From the NCBI GenBank assembly GCA_036365455.1, contig JAWQUS010000016.1, positions 11,555,001-11,619,000 of the forward strand: 64,000 nucleotides of DNA. Direction: 5' to 3'. Position numbers and translations under genes: made by a program. The DNA is from Macrosoma leucophasiata. Lineage: Eukaryota > Arthropoda > Insecta > Lepidoptera > Hedylidae. The notes beneath the pieces are model-generated. The model had not been told where the DNA came from and did no database searches. It saw only the letters and a program-made list of their open reading frames with translations. Shown here one piece after another: positions 1 to 12,785 of this stretch (positions are counted from its first letter, which is position 1; every line of letters begins with the position of its first letter).

Positions 1-98
1 ATCTCAAAAAGCAAAGCACGTCACAGGTAGGTACTTTAGGATTAGCAGTCTGGCCATATTTCTTAGGTTAGTCAGCGGCCTGACTTCTAAATATGTAA

Positions 99-1372
99 TA
101 GGTTGGGGAAAAAGTCTTTTCGCATTATAGTATGTATGAACTTGTAATAAAATCTCTTTGGCTGTAGTATTTGTATCGAGCTGGTTTTGGTATCATTGAA
201 AGTTAAAATTTTAAAGAACATAATTCCAAATTCAAATTAGGCAAATGTGTGATTTTCATTTGTTTTTCGTACTGTCAAGATGAGTGAATCTAATGAAGAA
301 ATTCGATACATTTTAAAATTTTACTACAAAAAAGGTAAATATGCAACGCAAGCCGCGAAAAAAATTTGCGATGTTTATGGACCTAGTGCAGTATCTGTGA
401 GAGTAGCACAAATTTGGTTTAATCGTTTTCAATCCGGAAATTTAGACGTCAAAGATGCACCTCGCTCTGGTCGCCCTATTACGGATAAAATGGATGCCAT
501 TTTTGAAAAAGTGGAGCAAGATGAACGTAAGCTGAAAAACTGAGAATTGATTACAAAACAGTTTTGGCGCATTTGAAAAAAGCTGGGTACAAAAAAAAAG
601 CTCGATATTTGGGTACCTCACGAGCTCACTGAAAGAAACCTAATGAACCGTGTACTCATTTGTGATTCTTTATTACGACGTAATGAAATCGAATAATTTT
701 TGAAGAAGCTGATAACTGGTGATGAAAAGTGGATCACGTACGACAAGAACGTGCGAAAAAGGTCGTGGTCAAAGGCCGGTCAGGCTTCACAGACTGTGGC
801 GAATCCCGGGTTAACTCGCAATAAGGTGATGTTGTGTGTGTGGTGGGATTGGAAGGGCATTATTCATTATGAGCTATTACCACCAGGCAGGACTATCGAT
901 TCTGAACTCTACTGCGAATAACTGATGAGACTAAAGCAAGAAGTTGAGAGAAAGCGGCCGATATTGATCAACAGAAGGGGTGTGGTGTTTCATCATGATA
1001 ACGCTAGACCTCACACATCTATAGCCACTCAGCAAAAATTAAGAGAGTTTGGCTGGGAGGTGTTAATGCATCCGCCGTATAGTCCTGACCTTGCACCTTC
1101 AGATTTCTACCTGTTTCGGTCTCTTCAGAATTCTTTATGCAATGTTAGGTGAACATCACGAGAGGACTGCCAAATCCACTTGTCGCGGTATTTTGATGAG
1201 AAGTCCCAAAATTTTTATAGCAATGGGATCATGTCCCTACCTACAAGATGGCAAAAGGTTATCGAACAAAATGGTACATACATTCTTTAGTTAAATTTAA
1301 ATAAACTATATTAAAAAATGTTTTGAATTACGAGTATCTTAAAAAATGCGAAGAAACTTTTTCCCCAACCTA
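99..1372 (+). mobile_element. mariner-like DNA transposon, full length but broken
   Basis: The 26-bp terminal inverted repeats at 101-126 and 1345-1370 differ at two positions; both begin GGTTGGGGAAAAAGT at the outer edge. They are flanked by a TA at 99-100 and at 1371-1372, the TA duplication typical of Tc1/mariner. The element is about 1.27 kb, normal for mariner, and encloses a decayed transposase on the same strand. Both ends survive intact, so it could in principle be mobilised in trans. Confidence 0.95.
280..1290 (+). pseudogene. mariner transposase, inactivated
   Basis: The frame opens at 280 with an N-terminal helix-turn-helix region containing an IWFNRFQSG motif, which in this family binds the inverted repeats. 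It stops early at 541. It resumes from about 700 with the first catalytic Asp in a TGDEKW motif, then HHDNARPH with the second, and YSPDLAPSDF with the third, fitting the mariner D,D34D triad. Further stops interrupt it at about 919 and at 1153, and the C-terminal SLPTRWQKVIEQNG motif reads in the same frame up to the stop at 1288-1290. The middle part (about 541-700) needs a frame change. All three catalytic residues are present, but premature stops and a frameshift make the protein non-functional. Confidence 0.93.
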
Positions 1373-4189
1373 ATATTTCAATAGTGACTTGTGTTGGGAT
1401 CTCAAAAGCTGAGCGTGTTTTCTAGTTCCGTATTATTATCTCCTAACTTAATGCCGTGACTTCTGACGTGAGCTTAGTTATACTAAGATTGATGCAAATA
1501 CGTACCAACATAAATTGTCATTAACTTTTTTTTTTTAATTATGGCATCGCTGTTACGCATATTGCCAGTGTCAAGTAAAACGATATTTCGTATTTATTTA
1601 AGCAGCGTAAAAGTTAGTATAATATAGTCAGTCAATTATTTATTAAGTATGTCAGTCAAGTGAGTTACAGTCAAGTTATTCGAGTAAAGCGATGGCTACT
1701 TTACCAGAACATTTACAATGAAGTTTTGGAGGCAACCTGAAAGGTCGTGTTTTCGCACTGTTATTCTATTTTACTATACAAGGGCACTGTAATAAACCCA
1801 TATCAAACAAAATGCCACCAACTTCATTCAATATAACTTTAAAATACACCAAGAAAATGAAATAAAATAAGAGCACCATACGCCTCTTTCAAGGTTCCCG
1901 CCAAAGCTCCCTCCTGTCATTAACTTCTAAATTATATTGCAGTTTGGTAGATGGATATAGTTTCCAAAGAGTCCCTCAGAAACAATAATTTCATGTGCTC
2001 ATTTACTGTTTGAATCTTATACATATTAAAATCAATTGCTTTTTGTTAGTCTCGCTAAAACTAGGGAACGGCTTTACCGAATTGGTTGGTTTTGAATGAT
2101 TTTTGGAAGTCCAGGGAAGAATTAAAATGTCACTAAATATGTAGAAATTGAAGGAAAACAGTAAAAACTACAATTTTTATTTTCCCATACAAATAGTCCG
2201 TATCAATCAAACTTTTGACGTATTATTTCATTCTCAGGCAATACGAAGTTTGCCGGGACAGCTATTATACAAGAAAAAACCATACTTATTATACTTTCCA
2301 TTGCCTATTACAATAAACAGTGTAAGGATCCCTTGTGAACCAAAAGATTATTCTATCTCAATGACCAATCACACAACCGTTGTCTCAATTTTAACTAACA
2401 TACGTAAGTACACACCGATTAATTCTAATAACCATAACGTTGTTCATAATTTACAATGGATCGTTTTATGAGACTCCATCGGTTCCGAGTTGGCACGCTT
2501 CATTGTCCATTGTTGTTCGCTAAGAATTCATTCAATTTTGCAAAGTGAAGACATACGATGAGTCGATATATCACGCGCACTGAATATTGTTTTATTGTTT
2601 GTAATTTATAACACAAGTTCCTTAGCTAAGCGCACTGAAATCCACTCTTATTGTTCATGTAGAAGCAACATTATTTATTAAATTAATAAACAATGGTGTT
2701 TTCAAGCGTTTGGCTCTCCCTGAGTGCTGGTGCCGAGATAGAAATTTATTGCCATTGGTGCATAAGATTTTCTAAGAAATCCCTTTATTGAAGTGGACTA
2801 AGCCTTTGTTCAAGAGGTAGATAATATTTTCTACGACGCATAAACAGCGATTAATTTAGAGAAGGACTAAACAATGTAAGAAGATATTACAACTGGCGTT
2901 CCTAAATTTTATGAAATAGTACCTACATACGGCAAGTTGAAATATTAAAAACAAACTTCTTTTTATGGAATAAAAACGGCAAATAAGAAAGCAGTTCACA
3001 TTTATAATACTTGAATAAATAGGTATGTGTCTACTACAGCTTAAAGACATCTACATATAAACTAGAGGTTTCAATGCAAATGCTTTGCCACCACTGAGAT
3101 CCTATAATTTATCTCTATAACGGAAATTACGAAGTCATAACTACATCACCATTTAACCAGAACATAACCATTCGTACCATGTTAATATTATAATATCTTG
3201 TGACCTAGCCTCTGTCGCAATCGAAGAAAAGTTACCGAATTAAGTTAACTTATAAAAATGCTTATATTACGAGGATAATGATTGTTTACTGGTTGTTTAC
3301 AATATTGTGTGTTTGAGACATGCCAAATCGTAACCCCGACCTTTAAAGTTATGATTTAGTGTCGACATGCATCCGATAGACGGAAAATACATAATGGTCC
3401 AGACAAAACGGTCACAATATCATGTTAACGCTTGCTACAAGTTTTAAGAATTATGTTCTAAAATTATTGATGTAGAAAGATGTTTTAATGAAATTTCCAA
3501 ATGATAAATCTATCATCAATGACACATGAATCCTGCAAACTAAATAGAGCTGAGCAATAGCGGTGGTAAGTATGAAAATACATACAACATTCAATCACAA
3601 CAGGTATAATAAACAAAAACGACGAGAAGTACATTTAAGTAAACGATGGTAATGCTATCTTGTTGGATTCTAAGCATACAAAACATCTGGGCGTCCCAAA
3701 TAGCTACCTCGACCAGGGAGACGAGCACAAAAACTAAACGAACATGTGCTAGATCATAATTGTACCCCATTTTGACTCGTAGAACATAAATGTTTCGTTG
3801 TAAGTGTGAGAATATTCAACACATTAAATTTACCAAATAAAAATAATTAATTGATTATTTGTTCTCAACGGTTGTAAGTTATCTCTAATAGGGCAGCCGA
3901 ATCTAGGTCGATCTGTTTACCGAATGAAACATTGTTTTTGTCAAATTTCATACGTAAACAAGCACGTCTTGCATGTATCGCCTATTGCCTATCAAAATAT
4001 GTTTCCATCTCTTGATCTCAATACTCAATACACAAACATTTTTTGCATTCCATAATGCTGTCTGTCTGTCCCTATTTTATAGACAATTTTTTTTTGTGTC
4101 AATAAAATAAAACTTCTTACAATTGTATGTACATTGGGTCCCTGAGATTTTTTAATACTTTTGTTCCGTGAAGACATCATAAAAATAAG
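1373..4189. other. AT-rich intergenic stretch, no gene seen
   Basis: No open frame here looks like a conserved protein; the 107-codon frame at 2148-2471 has low-complexity, non-coding-like composition. A worn antisense copy of the repeat called family A here is recognisable at about 3065-3185 through its 'TTTGCCACCACTGAG' and 'CGGAAATTAC' blocks. Otherwise I see nothing specific. Confidence 0.5.
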
Positions 4190-4194
4190 TGCAT

Positions 4195-4302
4195 ATGTAT
4201 AAAAACTTTGTCAGATCTCGCTTAGCGCTGGACACCACTCTCTGTAGGTAAAGGTCCTATGTGGTCAAATTTAACGCGAACGAAGTCGCGGGCATCTTCT
4301 AG
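4195..4302 (+). mobile_element. Helitron-like 3' end fragment
   Basis: The fragment ends with a short GC-rich hairpin (ACGCGAACGAAGTCGCGGGC) about ten bases before CTAG, followed by T at 4303. A 3' hairpin plus CTRR-T end is the diagnostic Helitron terminus. The 5' limit is not defined. Confidence 0.55.
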
Positions 4303-4359
4303 TACTTTGTAAATCTAGTGAACACGAAGCATAGAATCAATAAAAGACGAAATCAATAA

Positions 4360-5130
4360 TCTATAATATAAAAATGAATCGCAAAATGTGTTGGTAAGCG
4401 CATAACTCAACAACGCCTTTAAAAAACTTTTTAAATTGGCCAATTCTTTTTTAAATGTTTCGTTAAATTTCAAGGATGGTATTTATCTACGAGAAAAAAT
4501 CGAATAATTTCCGGAAAACCCCTAAAAACAGCCTTTTCTTTTCCCATACAAACGTTTTCTAAGTAAAAAGTAGAGTCAATTTGAGTTTTATTTCTATTGT
4601 ATAAAGTTCATATTAAATTATAAGCACTCACTGTTGTCTAAGCAATGTAGGTGTGTTCCTAACGTCAAAGAGTCAATTTGCACTTTATTACCGCTATACA
4701 GAGTTCATACTAAATAAGGGTGAAGGGCTCTTTAAGATTTTACTTTTTGGAAATGTGCGATCAACCTCCTAAGAGAGGAGGTGATAGTTTGTACGGGTAT
4801 TTTGTCAGTTTTGAATGCCTCAATATTGGTTTACCGACTCTTTTGGTGCATCAATATTTTTTTTAGTCTTCCCTCAATCTCCTTAAAATGGGTAGGGACA
4901 TTGGAATGGGACTTTCCGCAATTTGCAAGGTGGAATATTAATGAACAGGCTCTAATTAAATAGAGATTTTTAAAGTTATAGACGTTTTCGAAGCTAAGTT
5001 ATAGAAGCTATTAGTACTCCACAAAGAGGAACGCGACAGGAAACTTGATTAGGACATTTCCACGGCATCGTAAAAATTAAATAAGTTATTAAACGACATT
5101 CACGCGGGCGAAGCCGCGGGCAACAGCTAA
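4360..5130 (+). mobile_element. Non-autonomous Helitron-like element (771 bp)
   Basis: The left end reads TCTATAATATAAAAATG and is preceded by A at 4359. The right end has a perfect small hairpin (GCGGGCGAAGCCGCGGGC) shortly before CTAA at 5127-5130, followed by T at 5131. A 5' TC, 3' hairpin, CTRR end and insertion between A and T with no duplication are the hallmarks of Helitrons. No helicase coding remains. The sequence resembles the abundant lepidopteran Helitron-N type. Confidence 0.8.
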
Positions 5131-5423
5131 TTATCAATAAATACAAATATTTATGTGTCCTTGGTGATATACGCCTACATCAATTATGGCGACGTTCTAC
5201 TCGTAGGTACATCATCGTAATTAAACTTAGTAAGTAACATTATTTTTCATAATTGCTATAACCTCATTGATTAAGCTTGTTTTTATATTATTTTCAATTG
5301 TGCAAACTTTTGGGAGAAAAAACTAATCTAAACGAAATAAGTTTAGTAAACGTTATTTATTAAATTATATGAGGACATGATCATTAATACGCCTAAATTT
5401 TATAGTTTTAAAATAGCTTTTTA

Positions 5424-6407
5424 ACCGAGTTCAAAAAACGAGAAGGTTCTCAATTCGGGTGGTATATATATATTTTTTTATGTATGTACGCGAATTTCGC
5501 CGAGATTTCAAGACCGATTTACGTAATTCTTTTTTTGTTCGATGCGGAATAGTTTCGAATTGGTCCCATAAAAATTTGATTCAGATAGGCCCATCAGTTT
5601 TTATTTTATGAGCATTTTTTTACTTACTTTTACCTCGGACTAAAGGAATAAGAATAGACGGCGAGTTGTCATACAGTGCGTTGAATCCACTGACGTCCTA
5701 GATAGTCCTAATGCGCATGACAACTAGATGACAACAAGTGACAACGACACATTTACTCATCGACGACACAACACAGCTTATTTACTCCTTCGTGTATAAT
5801 TTTTTTAAATTGATTTCGTATAGTCGTGTAATAATTTTGTATCGACACACTAAAAAGCTATTACGAGCTAAAAGTCAGATTTTACAAATTTAACAGATGT
5901 GAACATTAATCTAATTGGCAATGCAGCAATAAACTAAAAAGTATTAAATAAATATAACTACGTTAAGAAAAACCGTCTTCAGAACTGAAAAGTAAAAAAT
6001 AATAAAGATTTAATTGTAATTATATGTATACTACCTATTATTTATATGTGCTATTTACTAATAGGTTTGAAGTCGGTGCTAAGCCAAAATCACTAAAGTA
6101 GGCATTTCATTGTATTAAAACGTAACTTCACGTCTGTAATCCCCGAAGGGGTAGGCAGAGGTAAATGCATGAATGCAAGCATACCCACGATTCGCCGGTT
6201 ACGTTTTGTTCAGTATATTAATTTGCTCGTATTCATATTTAGGTGATTAAAATATAATTATTTGTTTAAGGCTTGGCACCGACTTCAAACCTATTAGTAA
6301 ATCGCACATATAAATAATAGGTAGTATACATATAATTACAATTAAATCTCTAGTATTTTTTACTTTTCAGTTTTGAAGTCGGTTTTTCTTAACGTAGTTA
6401 TATTTAT
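5424..6407. mobile_element. Interspersed repeat with 'ACCGACTTC' ends and a large inverted repeat
   Basis: The left edge reads ACCGAGTTCAAAAAACGAG and the right edge carries TTTGAAGTCGGTTTTT, the two ends of an abundant lepidopteran repeat. Inside it, 5948-6085 is repeated in inverted orientation at 6270-6407 with only scattered mismatches. The roughly 185-bp loop between them contains a piece of the SINE tail 'CCCCGAAGGGGTAGGCAGAGG' (about 6138-6165), which also occurs at 27520-27560. The inverted repeat itself is seen directly; treating the whole span as one element is inference. Confidence 0.6.
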
Positions 6408-6875
6408 GACAGTCATATTTAGAGCGAATACGAACAAGGCCAGAGCTCAAGTCAATTACTAATCATCGCAAAGAGTACTCGATGTTCTGACCGTCTAATG
6501 GCCAATTACGCCAGTTAACTCTTGACCACAATTAAACGCTTACATATTTTAATTAACCTCTTTACAGGAGGAATTGCAACTCGACCTCAACTTAAAACTA
6601 CGGTAATAATGTAGTTCACGTGCAACGTCGGTGTTTATTTTAAGTTATTTTGTAAGAGAAAGTATACTACAATGTTTAATATACCAATCTAGGAGCTTTA
6701 AAACGATACAGTTATTTATTGTCTATCGGGGAAAAATAAATATTGCAAAAATTTCTAAAATATTTAACTGTTCAGTTTTTAAAGTAATGGGTACTACTCT
6801 TTTAGTTATCATAGAAGATTATTTTTTATCTCTTTGTAATTAATGTAAAAATAAAATAAAAAATATATTAACTAT

Positions 6876-6909
6876 GAATTCCTAATTTACTAAAGTAAAT
6901 TAGGAATTC
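6876..6909. repeat. Perfect 16-bp palindrome
   Basis: Arms GAATTCCTAATTTACT and its exact reverse complement are separated by two bases (AA). It is too AT-rich to call a terminator or regulatory site. Confidence 0.8.
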
Positions 6910-8236
6910 AAAAACTAACTAACTAACACCTAACTTTAAAAAGTTAAGATGTTATACACTAGTTTGCATGCAATACAGTACAAAAAAAAAACACAATAGT
7001 TTAAGGAACGCAAGCGCTTGATACTCATAACATCGCTATTACCACTGCCCTACATACTAAAAGTACACTTGAAGCGTTTCCTTTATCACGGCACGATACT
7101 TTAGCAACACTACACATAAGCAGGAAGTAGATTCCTTACCATACTCAGACAGAACCAGTCCAGTCTTGCATTCAAAAGGGAATAAGCATTGACTGACTAA
7201 GCTGTCAATAGAAAACTATACAGTACACAGTCATCAGTCACCACATCAGTGGAGGAACTCGAACAAACCAAACCAGTCCGAGTAGGTACTATACTCTTCG
7301 ATAACCTGAGCCTACTGAGTACCTACTGATTCTACTTCATACTTCCAGTCACGCGCCAGTCGCCGACAGAACGCCTGTGAGGGCGCTGAAGAGCGCGCGC
7401 GCAACGTGCCTTTCGAATCGAATATTTTATAACGCGAAATACCTAGTGTTGTGATTTGTTTGTAACGTGACGGAACTACCTTATAATTAGTTGCAATATA
7501 CAGGTACTGGATAAACCTGATGTGGAAAATTATGTGAACAGTTCTTTGCTCTACAGGAAACAGACGGAAGCGATACACTATTTGAAGTATGGAAATATTT
7601 TTCATATATTATTTTAGTTAATTTCACGTGTCTTTATAAAAAAAGCATGGAATAAATTTTATATTAATTTCTTTCTTTGTAGTAAGCAAAAGTTTTACAC
7701 ACAGCATCTATATAGGTACATGTCTATATTTTTTTATGAAATTCATCAAAAAAGGTTTCGATTACATATTTTGGTTGAATTGCTACAAATTTTAAAGTAT
7801 ATGAAATACTTAACAACTCATTGCGATTACGACACTTCCTGGTAAAAGGAACAATGCTATAACCTTATCAAATGAAAACCTTTACAGTAATTTTGTAAGC
7901 TAGGCTTACTTCATTAAGTTACACGCGGTGACTTTATGTAACAAATTTAACATTATCGCGACGATATTTAAAGTTATGAAATAATACAATATCAGAAAAC
8001 ATAATTTATAACATTGAACTGTATTTGTTAACGTAACCAAAAAACCTTGTTGTGAAACAAGGACACATATGTTTCTTACTGGTTACATCGTCATTAAATA
8101 TGTAGGTATTCATGCCAACGTATATCGCTATAGCAACTTATTCCATGGCTTCATCGATTTCAAATTAAAAATATACAAATATAAACACAAGGATTGTATA
8201 TTCAATTTTGTTAGATTATTTATAGTAACAAGAACA
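6910..8236. other. Upstream region of the dynein gene
   Basis: No gene is seen. A locally GC-rich island (about 7370-7420, GCGCGCGC) stands out from the AT-rich surroundings and could be promoter-proximal, but no core promoter can be assigned. Frame 8069-8236 is continuous with the dynein frame but has intergenic-like composition, so it is treated as 5' leader. Confidence 0.4.
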
Positions 8237-9940
8237 ATGCGAAGTTATCTGAAATCCAAGTATGAGTACGCAAAATCACGTAGAGAATTTGGGAGACAGC
8301 CGTTATTTCAAATTGTACCAGCACACCTATTGGATTCCATAAATCCGGATCGAGAAGTACAAAACCGATATATACTTCGCAGTCCCGTACATCGAGAGGT
8401 ACAAGCAACAATGCCGCAATCAGACCATGAGGCGAACACAAAGGAATTGGTAATACACGACCAAGGCATAAATCACACCGAAGGTGGTTGGCCTCGTGAA
8501 GTCCATCTTTACAACGAAGAACACGTAGTTCGACACCGACGGCGTGTTCAGCACGAAGATAACTACATACATACCGTGATGAACCTCACACCGCATATGC
8601 ATCATTACATCAACCAAAGTAATGCCATTGACATGTATCAGACATACTTCGACAATATGCGCCCTCAACCATCCGTAGAAAAATATAGCATCCAAACAAC
8701 AAATAAATTCCAAGACCCACATGGCCGGCCTGTATCGTGCATTGCGTGGACTAATGACAAAAAATCAAAACTAGCAGTATCTTACTGTACAAAAAAATTA
8801 GATACCGATTCGAATCAACTAAATGTATGTTATTTATGGGATGTGTCTAAGCAAGACGCTCCCGTGTATGACTTTAAACCCAAATGTGGTTGTTGGCAAA
8901 TAGCATGCTCGCCCATAGACCCTGAACTTTTAGTAACTGGACTCGAAGACGGTACCGTTAGTTTATTTGATATCCGCCAGGGAACTAATGCCATATCCAG
9001 CAGTTCTATTTATAATTCCCATCGTTCACCGATCACGGCCCTTCTTTACGCACATTCTCGAATGAACACAGAATTTTTTACTGGTTCACTGGATGGTCAA
9101 TGTCTTTGGTGGGATAATCGCAATCTTTCCAAGCCAATAGACCAGCTACCTATGTCGATCAGAATTGAAAACAATGTTCAGCCAAACTTAAGTAACTCCG
9201 AAGGTGTAAGTTGTTTGGAATTTGATCACGGCTTACCGACGAAATTTCTATGCGGTACTGAATCAGGGTTGGTAATTAATGTAAACCGTATGGGTAAAGC
9301 TCATTCTGAAATATTGACTTCATATTGGAACGCACATACAGGTCCAGTGCGTGCAATACATCGCAGTTCCTGCACTTTGAGAATGTTCATAACATGTGGC
9401 GATTGGACTATTCGTGTGTGGAGTGAAGAGGTACGATCAGCTCCTATAATAGTAACGAGACCCTATAGTTATCAAGTGACTGACGTTAGTTGGGCCCCTC
9501 TAAGGTATTCCAGTTACATGGCAACCAGTGAAGACGGAGTTTTTTACTATTGGGATCTACTTCGAAGATACCGAGACCCAATTGCTACATTACAAGTCTC
9601 TAAACATGGTCTAACAAAATTCACACCACATCAACAAGGTAAATTTGTCGCTGTTGGAGACACCGTGGGATCTTTATTTTTGTTACAGCTGTCAGATAAT
9701 ATAATATATCCTGGTTTACGTGATAAACAGCTAATGCATCAAACTTACGATCGAGAAACTAAACGAGAACATATATTGGATAACCGTTTGAAAGAAATAC
9801 GATTAAAAAATCGCACTGAAGAGGAAGTAGTAATTACAGATGATAATGTTAATGAGGACGACTTGGACGTAGCAGTTGAAGAAAATTATTTCGAGATAGT
9901 AAAAGATGAATTACGTCAAATGGGTGGGTCATCTGTATAA
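8237..9940 (+). CDS. Axonemal dynein intermediate chain 2 (DNAI2-like), single exon
   Basis: This encodes 567 residues, an intermediate chain of outer-arm axonemal dynein that helps attach the motor to the doublet microtubule in cilia and sperm tails. Family marks in order: REFGRQ near residue 17; an SDHEAN motif; an HTEGGWPREV motif; a conserved helix with IKQ/INQSNAIDMY; then a C-terminal half of WD repeats with WDVSK, LFDIRQG, WWDNRN, IRVWSEE and YWDLL blade ends. The C-terminus is charged, with KREHILDNRLKEIRLK as in DNAI2. The family is usually about 600 residues, so this is essentially full length. The frame is open upstream to 8069, but those 56 codons lack family similarity; ATG 8237, in context ACAATGCG and followed directly by the conserved N-terminus, is the better start. 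There is no intron anywhere, which suggests a retrogene or intron loss. The nearest AATAAA is about 540 bp downstream. Confidence 0.93.
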   Translation: MRSYLKSKYEYAKSRREFGRQPLFQIVPAHLLDSINPDREVQNRYILRSPVHREVQATMPQSDHEANTKELVIHDQGINHTEGGWPREVHLYNEEHVVRHRRRVQHEDNYIHTVMNLTPHMHHYINQSNAIDMYQTYFDNMRPQPSVEKYSIQTTNKFQDPHGRPVSCIAWTNDKKSKLAVSYCTKKLDTDSNQLNVCYLWDVSKQDAPVYDFKPKCGCWQIACSPIDPELLVTGLEDGTVSLFDIRQGTNAISSSSIYNSHRSPITALLYAHSRMNTEFFTGSLDGQCLWWDNRNLSKPIDQLPMSIRIENNVQPNLSNSEGVSCLEFDHGLPTKFLCGTESGLVINVNRMGKAHSEILTSYWNAHTGPVRAIHRSSCTLRMFITCGDWTIRVWSEEVRSAPIIVTRPYSYQVTDVSWAPLRYSSYMATSEDGVFYYWDLLRRYRDPIATLQVSKHGLTKFTPHQQGKFVAVGDTVGSLFLLQLSDNIIYPGLRDKQLMHQTYDRETKREHILDNRLKEIRLKNRTEEEVVITDDNVNEDDLDVAVEENYFEIVKDELRQMGGSSV

Positions 9941-12145
9941 CGTTTGTAAAACAAACAGAAATTTTGAAAGCACAAGGTAATCTTCATTTCTCCAAGTCAA
10001 AGAAGATTATGTAGATATACGATTTACCCTAACTGTAGGAATTTCAAATGTTTATACACAAGAATATATAATATCTGATACCGTTTTACGTTTTAAAAAG
10101 TAGTAATGACAGTATCTATAGATGTTACGTGAAAATTTTGCGCACAATTCATTAAGTCTGTCCTACATACTAAAAGCATACTGACTTCCACCGAAAATAT
10201 GATCGTTCAATTTACATAGCTAATGACCGTTGGATTTAACGCCCATTTTACGTAATATGTTAATAGTAAGTAAAATTACGCAATGCTGTTTAAATAGATG
10301 AAATTACATTACATAAAGTAAACCAACCAATATTAAAACTTACCACATTATATTTAAATAATTTTGTACAGCTATATATAGTATACGTAGCCATATTTTA
10401 TTCACACTTGTTACCCGCATCCGGAAGCACAACAAAGATCGCGTCCCATATATTACAATACATCATACGCTTCGAATAAACAATTAGAAAGCCCTAACAT
10501 GGCGAGGAAAGAGCGGAAGACTCGTTTATAAACTGAAGTTAACCTATAATATCCAGAGTTTATGTTAAATACATACTAAACTATGAGATTAAACTACCAT
10601 TAGAAATCAAGTAACAGCATTTAGATTTTTCTTGTAAATAGCTTGATTCGATGTTCTGAGCTGAATGAAATCTGACTTTTTGTCTAAAGTTTAACTCAAT
10701 CTAATTCCTGGCCTTGGTTACATTGTCAGAAATCGAAATACATAAATATGAACACTACCTACTGTTTATTGGTAAGTTGAAATAACAAAGCAACGACGTC
10801 ATCGGAAGTATTATGTAGTCTTACCATTGGTACATTTGCCGAATTGTGAATTGAAAAAAGTCGAATAAGAGACGCAAGATACTACAACAAGGAAACCTAA
10901 ACAGTATAGCCTACATATAGAACTATTACTTTAAAAAAAACCATTAACAGTGTTTTTAATAATTCCTTATAATAGTGTTTATTTGTAATGCCATTTGCTA
11001 AGCGTCAGTCGAAAAGTAAATGAACAGAGTATAGCCAAGCAAGTTGTACGTTTGTATTACAAAAAGTGCGTCACCGGCAACTTTCACCAGGGCCTGTGTC
11101 GCACGCGCGTCGACCGTGCATACAGACCCATTTTCTTTCAACTATCTACTCAACTCCGTTCACACTACTGTCAAACAATGTGGATTGTGTTACTACATTG
11201 TTGTTCGTATACAGAAAACAATAACATAATCTATACCGGCGCGATAAAGAAACACGTTAGACCTAATTTTCTTTCCACCATTTTCACCGCATTATCGAAG
11301 TTTTGCATTGGAACTTATATAAATATGATGGAGTCGTAGTGACTACTTTCAATTCAACTTAATTTATAATCTTTAGTCGTGATGAATACTTTCAATTCAA
11401 CTTAATTTATTATCAGTTTACCTATTCTTTTATTTTGTTATTTGATTATTGTCCTTAGTATGGTAAAACATATTTCTGCTGCTTTTTCTTAATAACTTGA
11501 AAATATGGAATTCTCGTACATCATCGATATCAACGTAAATCATATTTTTAACCGACTTCAAAAAAGAGGAGGTTCTCGTAGATTGCAATATATTATCTAT
11601 ACAAATCCTGGACAAAGGTGCCTAAGCGTTGAAAAATTCACCATCCTTCTATAAAAAATGTTTTGACAAATAAAACTATTTTTAGTCATTAAATAGATGT
11701 ACCTATCATTTCGTAAATTTTACTTTCCATCACCGTGAAAATAAAATTAAAAGAGATCATTGACCTATATGTACTAAAGTACTAGACAGGACACTCCCCT
11801 TAGTAGCATGCTTCCAGTTTCCAGAAGTTAATATACCACACTTTCACATAGGAGATAATATGAGAGATGCAGTGGAAACGTCTCACATAAATATCTGTCA
11901 AATCAGTTTAAAAATGGAACCGGCTGTTTGTTTGCTTCTCTATAAATATATTAACCTCGTTGATAAATTTTGCATTTAGCTAATTCTCATTTCTTGCTGA
12001 TACATTTTTGACATCTACATTTTAGAATCTGTTATAATATTCCTATACCATTGTGCCCGTATATTAGTAAAAACATTAACGTTACGAGTAGGTAGATTAC
12101 TTAGTTAAACAATTATAACCAGCTTAAAGTTTAAAGTCTGTCCTT
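9941..12145. other. Intergenic region, no gene seen
   Basis: The region contains a 43-bp tandem duplication at about 11334-11412 (the block ACTTTCAATTCAACTTAATT occurs twice). A fragment of the 'ACCGACTTCAAAAAAGAGGAGG' repeat begins near 11550. The 114-codon frame at 10995 has no recognisable protein features. Confidence 0.5.
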
Positions 12146-12785
12146 TTTTAGGGTTCCGTAGTAAACAAGGAACCCTTATAGTTTCGCCATGTCCGTCTGT
12201 CTTTCTGTCTGTCTGTCTGTGTGTCTGTCTGTCTGTCTGTCCGTCCGCGGTTTAGCGCAAAAACTATAAGTACAAGAGACTTGAAATTTAGCACAAGTAT
12301 ACATCTTAATTACGCCGACAACGTGGTAGAATAAAAACATGAAAAAATATATATTTAGGGTAACCTCGCCTACATGTAACTCGCAGATATTTTTTTTTAT
12401 TTTCGATTTCCATATAGTGTGTAATATCGTTGGATAGGTTTTAAAAAAATAGTATGAGTATCCGAACATCATTTTTCGATTTAGTTAACTGTTCATGGCT
12501 TATTAAGCTTTAAAGTGCAAATTTTCGTTAGACTCAAATGTCCCTCCCCCCTACAGACTAAACGGTTGTTGTTAGAAATTCAAACGTTACGGCAATAGTA
12601 GCTATATATAACGAAATTAAAAGGAAAACTATAAAACTTAAGTTGGCCTTGCAAGTTTGCGAGTAATAGTCGATCAAATGTACTTTACTCGAAAATTTCG
12701 AACAAGTCCTTACAAAATATTTATAATTTTTTTTATTTCATCTTTTACGCTTTAACCCTACACTGCGCGTGGCCCAACATGCACT
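12146..12785 (+). mobile_element. Interspersed repeat family B ('AGGGTTCCGTA' type)
   Basis: It begins TTTTTAGGGTTCCGTAG, followed by GGAACCCTTATAGTTTCGCCATG and a (GTCT)n tract at 12193-12245, and ends near CCCTACACTGCGCGTGGCCC. Related copies lie at 22360-22953 (antisense), 24005-24665 (sense) and a short end at about 36060-36118 (antisense). The copies share order and length, about 600 bp. No coding capacity is visible. Confidence 0.75.

Noticed and set aside
8220..8722. Minus-strand frames within the dynein gene
   Set aside because: Shadows of the strongly supported WD-repeat frame.
10995..11339. 114-codon frame between repeats
   Set aside because: No domain, no signal, composition like its surroundings; no splice or start support.
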